The notes below the pieces were generated by a model. That model ran no database searches and was not told where the DNA came from. It worked only from the letters and a program-made list of their open reading frames with translations. From Epiperipatus broadwayi (Eukaryota; Onychophora; Udeonychophora; Euonychophora; Peripatidae): DNA of 64,000 nucleotides. Position numbers and translations under genes: made by a program. The stretch spans positions 1,242,001 to 1,306,000 of the forward strand of contig JAQFVV010000032.1 of NCBI GenBank assembly GCA_028023455.1. Reading direction: 5' to 3'. Below are positions 13,547-24,670 of this stretch, one piece after another; position 1 is the stretch's first letter, and each line of letters starts with the position of its first letter.

Positions 13547-15319
13547 CTAAATTTTAATTCTTCTCTCACCTTCCTTAAGCTTCACCTTAGCTTTTCCTAT
13601 CTTCTTTTCTTTATTAAAATTATTCTCAAGAAAATCTGGGATAAATTTCTCGTGCTTTAGACATTTCAGTCTTACTTTTATCTTACCTAAATTTTTATTC
13701 TTATTAAATTTTCCTCTTATAAAGCCACTATTAGGTATTAAGTTTCTAATTCCATTAAACAATATTTCTTTAGAAATATTAAATTGTAAATGAATATTTT
13801 TATCATTAAAACTACATTTAGATATCATCTCTTCTATTTTATTTTTAAATTTATTACTACTTTTATCGATGATTTTTGGTAACTCCTGTTCCAATAACTT
13901 TAAATACTTTTGCTCTGAATAATTTGGTCTTATCTTTGTAAATTTACCAAATCTTTTATCATCGCTATAATATTTTTTAAAACTATTAATTTGATCTATG
14001 TTTCTTTCACCAACTAATCTTTTATAGGATTTACTCACTTCTATCCTTTCATTAGTTAATTTAAAATATTCCTTGGGATTGTTCAGTATTCTTTTATATA
14101 ATTCATTACTACTATTAACTATTTCAATAGATTTTTTATGAAACTTCTTTTCTTCATAAATCATTTCATTATTGATAATAGTTTTTTCAATAAATATTTT
14201 GATTTCTTTCCTGGCTAATTTAACATAAGGCTCATCTTTTCTTAACTCATTATCTACTATCTTAACAAGTGATACATCATTATATCTATCTTTATCTTCT
14301 AATTTAACAGAATCTAGATTTTCTACTGTCAAATCACCATATAAGTTAATATCTTTGTTAACTATCTCACTGAATTGTGGATTTTCTTCAGTTACAATCT
14401 CTACAATTTCTTTGTTATCTACCATATTTTCACTAATAGATTCTGGATTATTTTCTAAATCTGTATTAATTATTTCAACAGATTGACTAATAATCGTTTC
14501 ATGAGATACTTCCTTACTTACACTCTTTCCTTCTACATTTTGTATCTCTAAATCTTTTAATTTTTCCATTACTTCTTTTTGAACTTCCTCTTTTATATCT
14601 CTCTTATTTTGTTTTGCTAAGTCACTAAATTTATCCACTAATTCTCTCTCCATTTCATCTTTCATTCTTATTTTACTTTGTATTATTTCTTCTTTGATTT
14701 CATATATTTCATTTTTAATATCCAATTGGTTATTATCCAACTCTTGTTTTATTTGGCTATTATTATTCTGACATTGTATAATAGAATCCTCTATTTGTTT
14801 GTTTATACCTTTTATAGTTATTTCACTAAATTCCATAAATTTAGTTTTTAGCAACTCCTGGTTATTATAGTCTATCTTTTCTATCTCATCTTTTAAAGAA
14901 CTAATAATTTTTTCATTATTATCTAATCTTGATTCTAACCCATTAAATTTATTATGGGTTTCCTCTTGAAAGTCTTCCATAGTTTTACAAGTACCATCCA
15001 GCTTTATATTCATACCATTTATACATGTTTTAATTTCATTGTTATTTTTACTTATAGTTTCCTGGAGATATTCAAATTTCATATTACATTCTTCCCTATT
15101 TCTTTTATTATCTTCTTGCATTTCTTCTTTAATTCTGTTTATATTTTCACTAATAGATTCAAATTTTATATTATTATCTGCTTTAATCTCTTCTTTAATC
15201 TTTTCTCCATTTCTACCTATATTTTCATTAATAGATTCAAATTTTATATTATTATCTGCTTGTGTTTTATTTATATTTTCATTAATAGATTCAAATTTTA
15301 TATTATTATCTGCTTTCAT
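13547..15319 (-). CDS. Coiled-coil gag-like protein of element 1, main part (590 aa)
   Basis: The start ATG overlaps the stop of the upstream frame (ATGA at 15316-15319). The N-terminal third (residues 1 to about 60) consists of copies of DNNIKFESINENI with charged linkers, continuing to about residue 270 as heptad-like coiled coil rich in E, K, I and N. A middle acidic section (about 270-350) is followed by a basic C-terminal region (about 360-590) with K/R-rich stretches. There is no CCHC zinc knuckle, no protease D[ST]G and no RT motif. Its position after the primer site and before the integrase stub argues for a gag-type structural protein, but I cannot identify a family. The ATGA junction is best explained by a 19-base deletion in the repeat array, so this frame is probably the back half of a longer protein. 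Confidence 0.6.
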   Translation of the reverse strand: MKADNNIKFESINENINKTQADNNIKFESINENIGRNGEKIKEEIKADNNIKFESISENINRIKEEMQEDNKRNREECNMKFEYLQETISKNNNEIKTCINGMNIKLDGTCKTMEDFQEETHNKFNGLESRLDNNEKIISSLKDEIEKIDYNNQELLKTKFMEFSEITIKGINKQIEDSIIQCQNNNSQIKQELDNNQLDIKNEIYEIKEEIIQSKIRMKDEMERELVDKFSDLAKQNKRDIKEEVQKEVMEKLKDLEIQNVEGKSVSKEVSHETIISQSVEIINTDLENNPESISENMVDNKEIVEIVTEENPQFSEIVNKDINLYGDLTVENLDSVKLEDKDRYNDVSLVKIVDNELRKDEPYVKLARKEIKIFIEKTIINNEMIYEEKKFHKKSIEIVNSSNELYKRILNNPKEYFKLTNERIEVSKSYKRLVGERNIDQINSFKKYYSDDKRFGKFTKIRPNYSEQKYLKLLEQELPKIIDKSSNKFKNKIEEMISKCSFNDKNIHLQFNISKEILFNGIRNLIPNSGFIRGKFNKNKNLGKIKVRLKCLKHEKFIPDFLENNFNKEKKIGKAKVKLKEGERRIKI

Positions 15320-15789
15320 ATATTTTCATTAATAGATTCAAATTTTATATTATTATCTTCTTTCATTTCTTCTCTATTTCTGCTTATATTTTCATTAATA
15401 GATTCAAATTTTATATTCATCTCTTTCATCATCAGTGCTATTTGAGACAATAAGAAGCTATCTCTATCTTTTTCATGTGTGAATATTCCTTCTTCCTTTA
15501 TTTTTAATTCCCCAATCTTTTCTTCTTCTTTTATTTCTTCCCCGACAATTTGTACAAGATCTGTAACTGTTTCTACTTTAATAGTATCTTCCATTTTACT
15601 TTCCTCCTCACAACTATGATCCACTACGGACTCAGAGATTTCTTCTACTAAATCTTTATTTTGTTTATCCATTTTTCCTTTTATAATAATTTTCCTCAAA
15701 TTTTTATTACAATAATATACTATTATTAATTTTTCATAAAATGTTCTCTTACCAGTTTCTCTATCTCCTTTAACCACTACCCACAACAA
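15316..15789 (-). CDS. Coiled-coil gag-like protein of element 1, N-terminal part
   Basis: This 157-codon frame may start at 15789 or, more plausibly, at the internal ATG at 15672 (MDKQNKDLVEEISE), because the first 39 residues have a different, basic and hydrophobic character. The remainder is acidic (EEIKEEEK) and then enters the same NIKFESINENI repeat as the downstream frame. It ends at TGA in the middle of that repeat. Comparing the junction with the preceding repeat unit shows that 19 bases between ATATA and TGAAAG are missing, which shifts the frame. The original protein was therefore probably continuous. A GGTAAGAG donor-like word lies at about 15748, so splicing of the first segment is possible but unproven. 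Confidence 0.55.
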   Translation of the reverse strand: MLWVVVKGDRETGKRTFYEKLIIVYYCNKNLRKIIIKGKMDKQNKDLVEEISESVVDHSCEEESKMEDTIKVETVTDLVQIVGEEIKEEEKIGELKIKEEGIFTHEKDRDSFLLSQIALMMKEMNIKFESINENISRNREEMKEDNNIKFESINENI

Positions 15790-16290
15790 AATACAGCAAT
15801 ACCTTCTACCCTTTTTCCTTTATATTTATCTAACTACTTATAATAACAATAATAAATTAAATTATATGTGTCATATTATTATTTTCCCACATGCATGATT
15901 CACAAACACTTTGCACAGATCATAACACTCTTAAATATATTTTTCAATAATATTTCCACAAATTTAAATGGTCATATTAATTATTAATAATTGTTAGCCA
16001 CATATGCATATTTTAAATTTTATTTGTCAAACGAACCACAACAATATAATACGTTTTTCTAAATGATCAGATTATCTACCACGCAAAATTATAATTACCC
16101 CAACAATAAATATTATTTTTATAATTAAATCCGAAACTATCTATTTTTTATAAAATATGTCTGTTGACAATCTCTGATTTTACATATTTAAATTCAAATA
16201 TTAAACTATATATTCCCACTACACATCGTACAATACGTTGTAAAAACAAATTTATATTCTTTCGATTGCAGTCCCTACTGCACATCGGGC
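15790..16290 (-). other. Leader of element 1
   Basis: This is an approximately 500-bp AT-rich segment between the primer binding site and the first coding frame on the minus strand. No coding frame is supported. Small open frames at 16148-16370 on both strands run across the LTR edge and are chance. Confidence 0.5.
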
Positions 16291-16308
16291 CACGCGTTGC
16301 TGGCGCCA
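16291..16308 (-). promoter_or_regulatory. Primer binding site of element 1
   Basis: On the minus strand, 14 bases after the end of the right LTR, the sequence reads TGGCGCCAGCAACGCGTG. The TGG start complements a tRNA CCA end, and TGGCGCC is common in Metaviridae and retroviral primer sites. The exact tRNA cannot be named from this sequence alone. Confidence 0.65.
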
Positions 16309-16322
16309 AATTCTCTCCCGTC

Positions 16323-19300
16323 TGTAACCTTCCCCCGCTCCATAATAATAACAACATGCCAACATGCTAAGAATATACTAACTATTCCGGAATTTCTTTA
16401 CTTATTTATTTCCGGTCAATAATAATTAACATTAATAATAATTCCGGGTTATCTAACTCAGTCTATCAAATATATTATTATAATTAAATAAAATAATCAC
16501 TAGCTCAGAACTTTATAAACACAGTTATGTCTGTGAAATGAATCAACATAAACATCTTTTATTATTCCCATGAGACCTGGAGCAATGACAAAGGAACAAG
16601 CCGAGAGATCATTGAGATACTATCCCAATGGCATAAGAACACTATCCTAAATAATTGACTAATAGCATTCCTACGACTTTTAAAACTTTTATCATATCTT
16701 AATATTTTTAAAACAAATTCTAGCTCACATAAATAAATTAATTAAATAAAATAGAGTTAAATTAATCAAATCATATCAAATCAAATAGATAAATCAATAA
16801 GTAAATAAATAACTAAATCTCAGGTTCATAAATTGTAATTAAAACTGATTTCATATTGCCATAGTAAACTATGATAAGGGAATTTTATGTCATAGTTCAC
16901 TACGTAACGAATAACTAATTAATAAGAACAATGACAATAATAAAATAATATAATCTTCTTTTCTTTCTAGATGTATTAAATATTTTCGTGGTAACATTTA
17001 TTAATCTGATAATCAAAAGTTATGTGGTAACGTTCGCATATATTTTACTTAAATATTGTGGCAATTAACCCATGACCAATACCTGTTCTACTTATACTTC
17101 TTTCATTTTATTATGTAAATAAAACAAAATAAATTATTAAAATTTCTAATATTTATTATCCTGTGCAAAATCATAAACATGTTTAATTATAAACGTGCTC
17201 TGTGATTTCATGCATTTCATGTGTAGGAAAAACAACAACCAAGACACAAAGCTTACTAATAAAATTTTATAACATTTTATTAACATTATAACAAATAACA
17301 CTTTGTACATTATTTACAGCGGATATCCCTATTTACTTATCACAAACTTTTATTTATACCCGTTGATGTCTTAACATTATTATTATCGAATTTTATTTTA
17401 CCCTTTTACCATTAATAATTACAAAAGTATTTTACAATATTATTATTATTGGATACATGTTTTGAGCTTAGCTGAATACACAAAATTTCTATCCATTAAA
17501 CTTTTCTATTTGACATTATGTCCTTATAATTTCAAAATTATATTTCTATAAGATCTTTACTGTTATGTAAAGTTATACAAAAATTACAAAATTATACTTA
17601 TTCTTGTTAGTATGGAATCCTACAGAATTTAATCCTTATGATATTTTCATGTTCCTTTTATTATCAATCATAATATAATTACTGATAAAATTTTGATCCC
17701 ATCCTTAACTTTATATAGCAATTAACATTATCCACACACTATGTAAAAATACACATTTTTTGTTATACATTTCTTTAACTCATTTTCCAAATAAACATGC
17801 AATCTCTTTTACTAAATCTCACGTACAATATTTTAAAATCTTATTATTGTTTTAAAACTTAATTCTAAGGTTTTTTTTTTTTTTCTTTAAAATTATATCA
17901 GTTTAGCAATTGGCTTTAAAATTATATCATATGATTCTTCATCTTTTATAATACTTATACTTTCACTTTGGACTTATACAATTCTACTTTACTCTAGTAA
18001 ATAACTATTCTTACATAACTACTATCTAACTTACTTTCTATCTTATGTATCATTTCTATAAAATTATCTCCCTGACGATGTATTTTCATGAAATCAAGAT
18101 AGCGAAGATATAGATGCGTTGGATCAAAATAAACAAGATATTATCCTTTATAAAACTTTGACAATCATGGCACAGTGAATTTAAGGACGCCATAGAGGAG
18201 TGACTTTTATCTGTCTATCTGCCTCTAGTATTGGAAGGATGCTAAAGCTATTTCTTCAGCTTCATCACATCAGAAAGTTTCAAAGATATGTAAAAAAAAA
18301 CACTGTCCAGAATATATGTGCTCAGTTGTAGGGCGAAGTTATCTACACTGAAGTCACACAAATAATTATGATCCACATATTTCATTCCTTATAGTTTAAT
18401 AAAACATCCTCTTGGTTTCCTTTGACATCAGTACTCCCAAGTCACTATCTGATTGATTTCTTCAGATTCATCTCTTCATTACATCGACAAATTCTCTGTC
18501 TACTTTGCTAATAATAATAAAATTCATTTTTATTTAACTATACAGCTATTCTTAAGAAAATTCTTTACTATACTTCTCGTATATTTCTATCTCTACTGTT
18601 ATAAACTATTTGAATATTTTCAATATAAAACTCAAAAGAATCACATAATTAATATGCTACTTATTATTAATCATTTTTAGATTATTTATTGCATGCACAT
18701 TTTAAAATTTTACTACTCTCTTAAATATATGTTTGATGTTGGATAAATGTGTACTTATAACTTTTAACATCTTTCATACTTCATTCATTAATAGATGACC
18801 TATAAAAAAAATATATTACATATTACCAATAATATTAAAATTACCAACGATCTCTATCCTCTGGATCGTATTTGTAAACTTCTCCATTCCAGGACTTCTA
18901 GTAGGTATTTAAAATTTTCCATACACACATTTTTATTTATACTAATATTTCTCTCATTCCATTAGCTCGTATATTTAAATATAATTATTATAAAATTTAT
19001 GTTTATATGTTTCCCTAAGCTAATTCAAATTTTATACTTTAAATACAATAAAAAAAAAATAATTAAAACTATATTTACGATACAGCTTTGTTGGACTCGC
19101 TTGGAAAATCGTTCATTGCAAAGCTAAAACAAAAAATTATATTTTATTTTCTTCAGTCACTTAATGTTCTAATTTAAACTTTTAATTCTGTTTATTAATT
19201 CTTCTTGGACGATGATCCTTAATTTTCTTCATCTTTTTCCACTTATTCTTGAGATCTCCTTTACATAGTCTGCTAGCTTTTTCCCCCGCGCGCTTGGTTT

Positions 19301-20912
19301 TCCCTCGATGCATCTTGTAATTTTATTTTAAAAATTCAATAAATTTTTCTTTATTTCCATGGATCCATTTTCCTCATTTTAGTGATTAATTATATCTGTT
19401 TAAAATAATATTCTTTCCATTCAATATCTTTTCCTTTTTTTTTTCTATGATGAGATAAAAATGTTAGGTTCCTCTTAGTAAGTTCATATAGCACTTTATA
19501 CAGGACTATGGCTTTTCTTCTATTTTTAATTTAGAAACTATATTTTAAATAATGTTTTTCCTTTAATATAACATACTTTTCTTCCTCATTCTTTTTCTAT
19601 ATACTTGAACGCTTATTATGATTTTTCTCATAGAGAAATATGACTTAGTTTTAAATACTTATAAAACAAATGTTCGTCATAAGATTCTCTCGATAGCAAA
19701 TAGTTGCTTTCTTATATTTTCACACAGCTTTTCCTTTGTATTTTTCCAAGTTATAGGATTTAATTTCTGGTTGAGCACAAATAATACAAAACTTATACAA
19801 TTTTCACTCATTTTTCTTTCAATAATTATTTCAATTATTATTCTTGGTATTTCCATTTTATTGTAGGCTGAATGGTCAAATTTGATTAAATCCACTGGTA
19901 AGATCACGTAGAAATTAGCAAATCATCTTTCTGGATACAAAATTATATTATCTGTTCAAGACTAACTTTAGAATAATTATTAATTTATAAATTTATATTA
20001 CTTTTTTCAGCTTCGATGTTACAAGCAATTCAAAAAGGTTACCTTCCTCTTCAACTTTCACATTCCATCTCCCGCTTCTGTCTATCTTAGATTTTTTTCT
20101 TGCCAATTTAAATCCGTTGATTGGTCAATATTTGTTTTTAGCGCGAACAATATTAGTCATTCTATTTTGGATGATAAATTGTACTTTTTAAATAAATATT
20201 TATGACGTAATGTCTGGAATATTACTTTAACTTAATATTATTAAATTTAATCATAGTTTGATAAAATTATTATTTGATCTTTAAAATAATTATTAAGACA
20301 ATCTATAATATTTTTAACTTTAATTTTTATGATAGATGACAATTATATCTAGTTTTAAATTCACAAACTTTATTATTATTTACCAAGTGTGTGTGTGCGT
20401 GAAAGCATGTAATATACGATCACGTGTCTATTAACTTTACAAAAATGATCTTTTATTTATGTCTCGGTTTAAATTACCAAAACTAATGTACTTTCTAAAT
20501 TTTGAAAAATAAATTGAAACTTATAGTACTAAATACAATTCTCACCATCCCAAAGTTTATTAATAAAAAATATACCCTATTAATTTTGACTAATTATAAT
20601 ATTATATTTCATTTATTTAATCTATTAATTCTGAAAATATTATATTCCAATTGTTACTATAATTTTAACTATCTATAGCTGTGTTATTTTGTATGGCCAG
20701 CTTTCACAACCATATGCAATGATATTAAAACTTTATTTAACTGTTTACTTTTTAAAATACTTTATTATACTGTTATCTGTTAGGTATTTTAGCTTAAAAT
20801 TGTATTACAAATCTATTATTACTTTTATATCACTTAAATATAACTTAAAATTTAAAAATTTTTTTCATAATTGACCTTTCTACCCTACCTATGATCTACA
20901 GACAAGGGCACA
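16323..20912 (-). repeat. 5' LTR of element 1 (4590 bp)
   Basis: Direct repeat of 8440-13032. It is the promoter-bearing copy for the minus-strand element. Its outer edge (20912) is only 55 bp from the 5' LTR of element 2, so the two promoters face away from each other. The repeated short frames (18453-18680, 19618-19866) are identical to those in the other LTR and are not independent evidence of coding. Confidence 0.92.
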
Positions 20913-20967
20913 ATATATATATATCAAACTTGCGTATGTATATGTGACAAATTATAAATGTACATAC
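20913..20967 (+). other. 55-bp spacer between two LTR elements, part of a dispersed repeat
   Basis: TA run, then CTTGCGTATGTATATGTGAC and on to GTACATAC. A similar sequence, uninterrupted, is present at about 59411-59466. The last four bases (ATAC, 20964-20967) are the left target duplication of element 2; the right copy is at 31773-31776. Confidence 0.7.
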
Positions 20968-23736
20968 TGAAGTGGTAAATCTGTAATACATATTTAACTT
21001 CACTGCCTGATGACATTACATACCTTCGAAGTAGGGTTTGAACCAGTTTATATGTTTATTTGGTCATCCAGAAATGTTAAGCACACACATATACACATAT
21101 AACTTCCACCCTATTTATTCAAAATGGTTATGTATAACCAGTTGAATTATTATTTTAGCTTAAGTATATTTTATTTCCAAGCTTGTAAATTCCCTTCACT
21201 TAGATAATTGTGTATGTGCGTATATGTATTATAGATATAAAAATAAATACAATTAATGTAGAGCTAAAGCAAATGCCAGAAAATTCTAAAAAGTATTATT
21301 ACAATTTAAAAAGGTCATTCTCATTTTAAATATTTCAAGTCAAACCAAAAATCATATTTTAAAGTTATTTGCAATTTTAAAAATACGTTTAAATAATGCT
21401 TTCTGGAACGTATTGTTTACATCTTCCAATATTGCCAAATTTCAAGTATAGGAGGAGCAGAAGTTCTAGGAACACGCAAAAAAAGTTCAAATCACTCTTC
21501 TCTTGTATTCGATTAGAGAGTGGAAACAATATGAACTGTGAGTAAAAACAATTTGCCTCCCTGATCTTAAATCATCTCTGTCCTGCCTTCTGCCATGCCA
21601 TCGCTACTTGAGAACTGTTATGTTTAACTGTGGAAGAACTATTAGAAAATGTTTACCATTATTTTGTCAATATTCTGCCTTTGCATCCAAACTTCATGTT
21701 ATTATGCTAAATGGCTGCCATAAATATTAAAGGTAATCCATTTTGCCGAAGAATGAACTCTTAATTCTCCTCACTTCACTTCTTTCCTAAATCTTAATTG
21801 TAATCATAATGTAATTTTATTTATTTGGTAACTGATTATAAACTTAATTATCATTAAATTTGTGATTTTCTCTCTTAAGTTTTAAACTTGTTCTTTGAAA
21901 CGCTAAGCACAGAATTATGTACTTTAAATCTATCATTAGCTTTTTAAGTTTCACACTCTAATTATTTTATTTCATGCGGCAAAACTTATTTTAAATATAT
22001 ATCTTATTAAATTAGTTTTAGTATGCTAATGTTTTAATCTAGCGAACTTATATTATTTCAATCATCATTCCGATATTTTGGAATATTTAAATAGTTAAAC
22101 GTAAAATTTCTTACTGAACGCTGTTCGCTCGGTTAAATATTTGAAATATATGCTTAATGGCGGATTGTTTAAAAATTATATTATGGGATAAGATAAACCT
22201 TTTGTTGTTGTCACTATCGATATTTAAATGCATTTTATCTTCTTAAAATAAATTTGATTATTAATATATTTTAATAACTATTTATTATTTATACGCCATT
22301 AAGAGTTAAATTGCTTATAATATATTGTCATTTAAAATACTTGGACTTGTTAAATAGGAAATAATATTTTCCCTCTTCTATATTAGACATCCTAAATTTA
22401 TTAAAGTTATACATATGATGCTGAGTGGGTTATTATTTTATCATGGCATTACACATGCTATTATTGCTTTATTTAAGCTTAAATTATTTCATTAGTCATT
22501 TAAGACTTAAGCCATATTTGTGTTGCTTACTTATGATAGCATTTTAAAGAATTATATTTTGCTTTATCATATTTACTCATCCGAACTCCGGATTTTCTTC
22601 ACGTAACTCGTATAGGAATGAGGTTTGGTATAACCGATCTCAGGATAAACATTAGAGTATTAAGGCTCTGCATGTGAAACGTCGGAGGGCATACCATGGA
22701 ATCCTTACCACTCATATTTTCGAATATCGCCTTGTGATAAATACAAGCGGAATCATATATGTGATAAAGCCTTCCAGTCCAAAGATGGACATCTTCTCCA
22801 TTTTAAACGCTGTCATTATAGTTAGCACTGTGAGTTCTTTTATGTGTAATTCTCATATTATCTATAAGACATGGCGCAGTGATGTTTGTAAACCACTCAT
22901 TTATAATTTATCGAATATTTTAGGATTGTCACAGTAAAACTTATTAGGTTAACCCATTCCTCATTTGTACAGGCCCAAATATGCTCATAAACGATAAATT
23001 ATTAACTATCATATCAAGAGTAAACCTCTCTTTAGAGATGAATTTGTAAACGTCCTTATCATTACTTAAAGTAATGATCACCGCATTGATAACATTAATT
23101 TATTATTATACTATAACTCATTAGCATACTAAATCAGTTGCTTATATGCAAAGTAATAACCGCATTAAATCTGTGCTATGTTTTCTAATGTAAATTAAAT
23201 TATTTATATTTATTAAATTATTATGTTTTAATAATTACTCATGTGTTGTGTCTTACTGAATCTCACTCATTGAATTCCATTTAATATTTATAATAGTGTT
23301 AATAATATTTAGAAGTTATAACTGATTATTTTAAATGAACATTTATCTCTGGGTTGTTCTGTCTTTGCTCATTCTGGATGGATACTATTTTATAATTCAT
23401 GTTTCTTTTGCAATGCTAGCTGTGTGCAATTCATTTAAAATTTATAAATTGCCCTTTCACATAAGATATTTGATTGAGCCAAGATTTGATATTATTTATT
23501 TACATTAATTACCCTGTAGATCTCATGTTTCTCTGCTGTGTCTCTGGGACTGGAATGAATAAAATTTCATGTTATCATCAGAAGTGTTGTTTATAATGTT
23601 ATAGTTTTAGAGAAGAGCAAATAGGGCAGAATTCATGATTGCTCCTGACCTGTGTATCTCAGGCATGAGTGGATTTAGGGTACTTTTGCTTAGATTCTAA
23701 ACCTTGTTAAATGAACATACAATTCTGACCGGTACA
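20968..23736 (+). repeat. 5' LTR of element 2 (2769 bp)
   Basis: Paired with 29001-31772. An 87-codon frame at 22674-22937 persists in both copies (30709-30972) with five amino-acid differences, but it resembles no known protein. Persistence is expected from LTR duplication, so I do not call it a gene. Several positions are TG or CA here where the partner has CG (for example near 21705, 22441, 22515 and 23047), consistent with methyl-CpG decay. Confidence 0.9.
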
Positions 23737-23758
23737 GGATTTTTTTTCTTTCTTGGGC

Positions 23759-23776
23759 TTGGCGACCCAAACGTTT
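23759..23776 (+). promoter_or_regulatory. Candidate primer binding site of element 2, in a duplicated leader
   Basis: TTGGCGACCCAAACGTTT begins about 22 bases after the LTR end. The TGGCGAC start is typical of primer sites. The offset is larger than usual, so the call is tentative. About 65 bp later a diverged second copy of the leader (near 23827-23890) repeats the pattern TTGGC, TTGGGG or TTGGGGTC, ATTAATTAAAT and TGTAAAGTGCTTATG. Confidence 0.45.
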
Positions 23777-24329
23777 GGGGCTTCGATTAATTAAATCTCA
23801 CACCCTGTAGACTGCTTATCTTGTTGTTGGCTCAATCATTGGGGTCTATATTAATTAAATACCAGACCTTGTAAAGTGCTTATGTTTTTGGTGGCTTATA
23901 TTTTAATGTCTCCAAGATTATCTAAATGTAGGTTCATTAATTAATTTTGTTGGTTAAATACCATAAGCTATATGAGTAAAACAGTATTGTTAGTCAAAAT
24001 AATTATTTAAAAAGTAATAAGATAGTTATATATATATATAAATTAATTATATGTGTAGCTTGTACTATCTCAGTGTATATATATATTATACATTTGTTAA
24101 TATGTGTTCGTGACAATAAGGAGAAAGAAAATTAAAGTGTTAGAAAGGTAGTAAGAGTAGATTGGAGCAAGGGGTAGAATAGATGAAAGAAATAATTTTT
24201 TCTTTGTCAACATTAAGTAGTGTATATCTCAGTTTTTGATATTTAGAAATATCAATATTATGTTAAAAATTTTTGATTTAAAAGTATTGCTTGCTAGCAA
24301 ATATTTAAAATGTTCATTTCCTATTATTA

Positions 24330-24670
24330 GTAGCCTCAAAGCAGGTGAAGACCTTCAAATTGAGAATTCTATGTCAAGCGGTCCGATGTAGTGGACATTA
24401 CGCTTCAATGACATTGATTCTTAGAGTAACCTCAAAGCAGGTGAAGACCTTTTATGTAATACCAAGCAGCCAGATGCAGTTGGCAAAATGCTTAAATGGT
24501 TTACATGTTCTCATGCTAGCAAAAGAAAAGTTGCTTGCTAGTTGATATTTTAAATGTTCATTTCTTATTATTAGAGTAACCTCAAAGCAGGTGAAGACCT
24601 TTTATGTAACACCAAGCAGCCAGATGTAGTTGGCAAAATGCTTTAATGGTTTACATATTCTTATGCTAGC
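24330..24670 (+). repeat. Tandem repeat in element 2 leader (about 150-bp unit)
   Basis: The phrase CCTCAAAGCAGGTGAAGACC occurs at about 24333, 24428 and 24579. The last two copies sit in a full unit of about 149 bp that also contains CAAGCAGCCAGATG and GGCAAAATGCTT. The first unit is shorter and diverged. A 66-codon frame here simply crosses the repeat. Confidence 0.7.

Larger units (their letters stand above)
8440..20912 (-). mobile_element. Element 1: giant-LTR retrotransposon, pol-deleted (Gypsy-like)
   Basis: Two near-identical direct repeats (8440-13032 and 16323-20912) flank a 3290-bp internal region. Both repeats have TG...CA ends on each strand. The flanks carry ATAT on both sides (8436-8439 and 20913-20916), although the TA run makes the duplication length ambiguous. 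On the minus strand the internal region has a TGGCGCC-type primer site just after the right LTR and a polypurine tract just before the left LTR, so the element reads right to left. It encodes a coiled-coil frame plus a stub of integrase. No protease, RT, RNase H or integrase core can be found in 3.3 kb, so it must be non-autonomous. The layout (LTRs of about 4.6 kb, interior of about 3.3 kb) resembles the LARD class of plants. I place it near Gypsy/Metaviridae because of the GPY/F tail and the 4-bp duplication. Confidence 0.9.

Noticed and set aside
14954-15445. Plus-strand frame opposite the coiled-coil gene
   Set aside because: Shadow of the repetitive minus-strand coding sequence.
22674-22937. 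87-codon frame conserved at 30709-30972
   Set aside because: Same explanation for element 2; its differences include CpG changes that alter amino acids, with no sign of selection.
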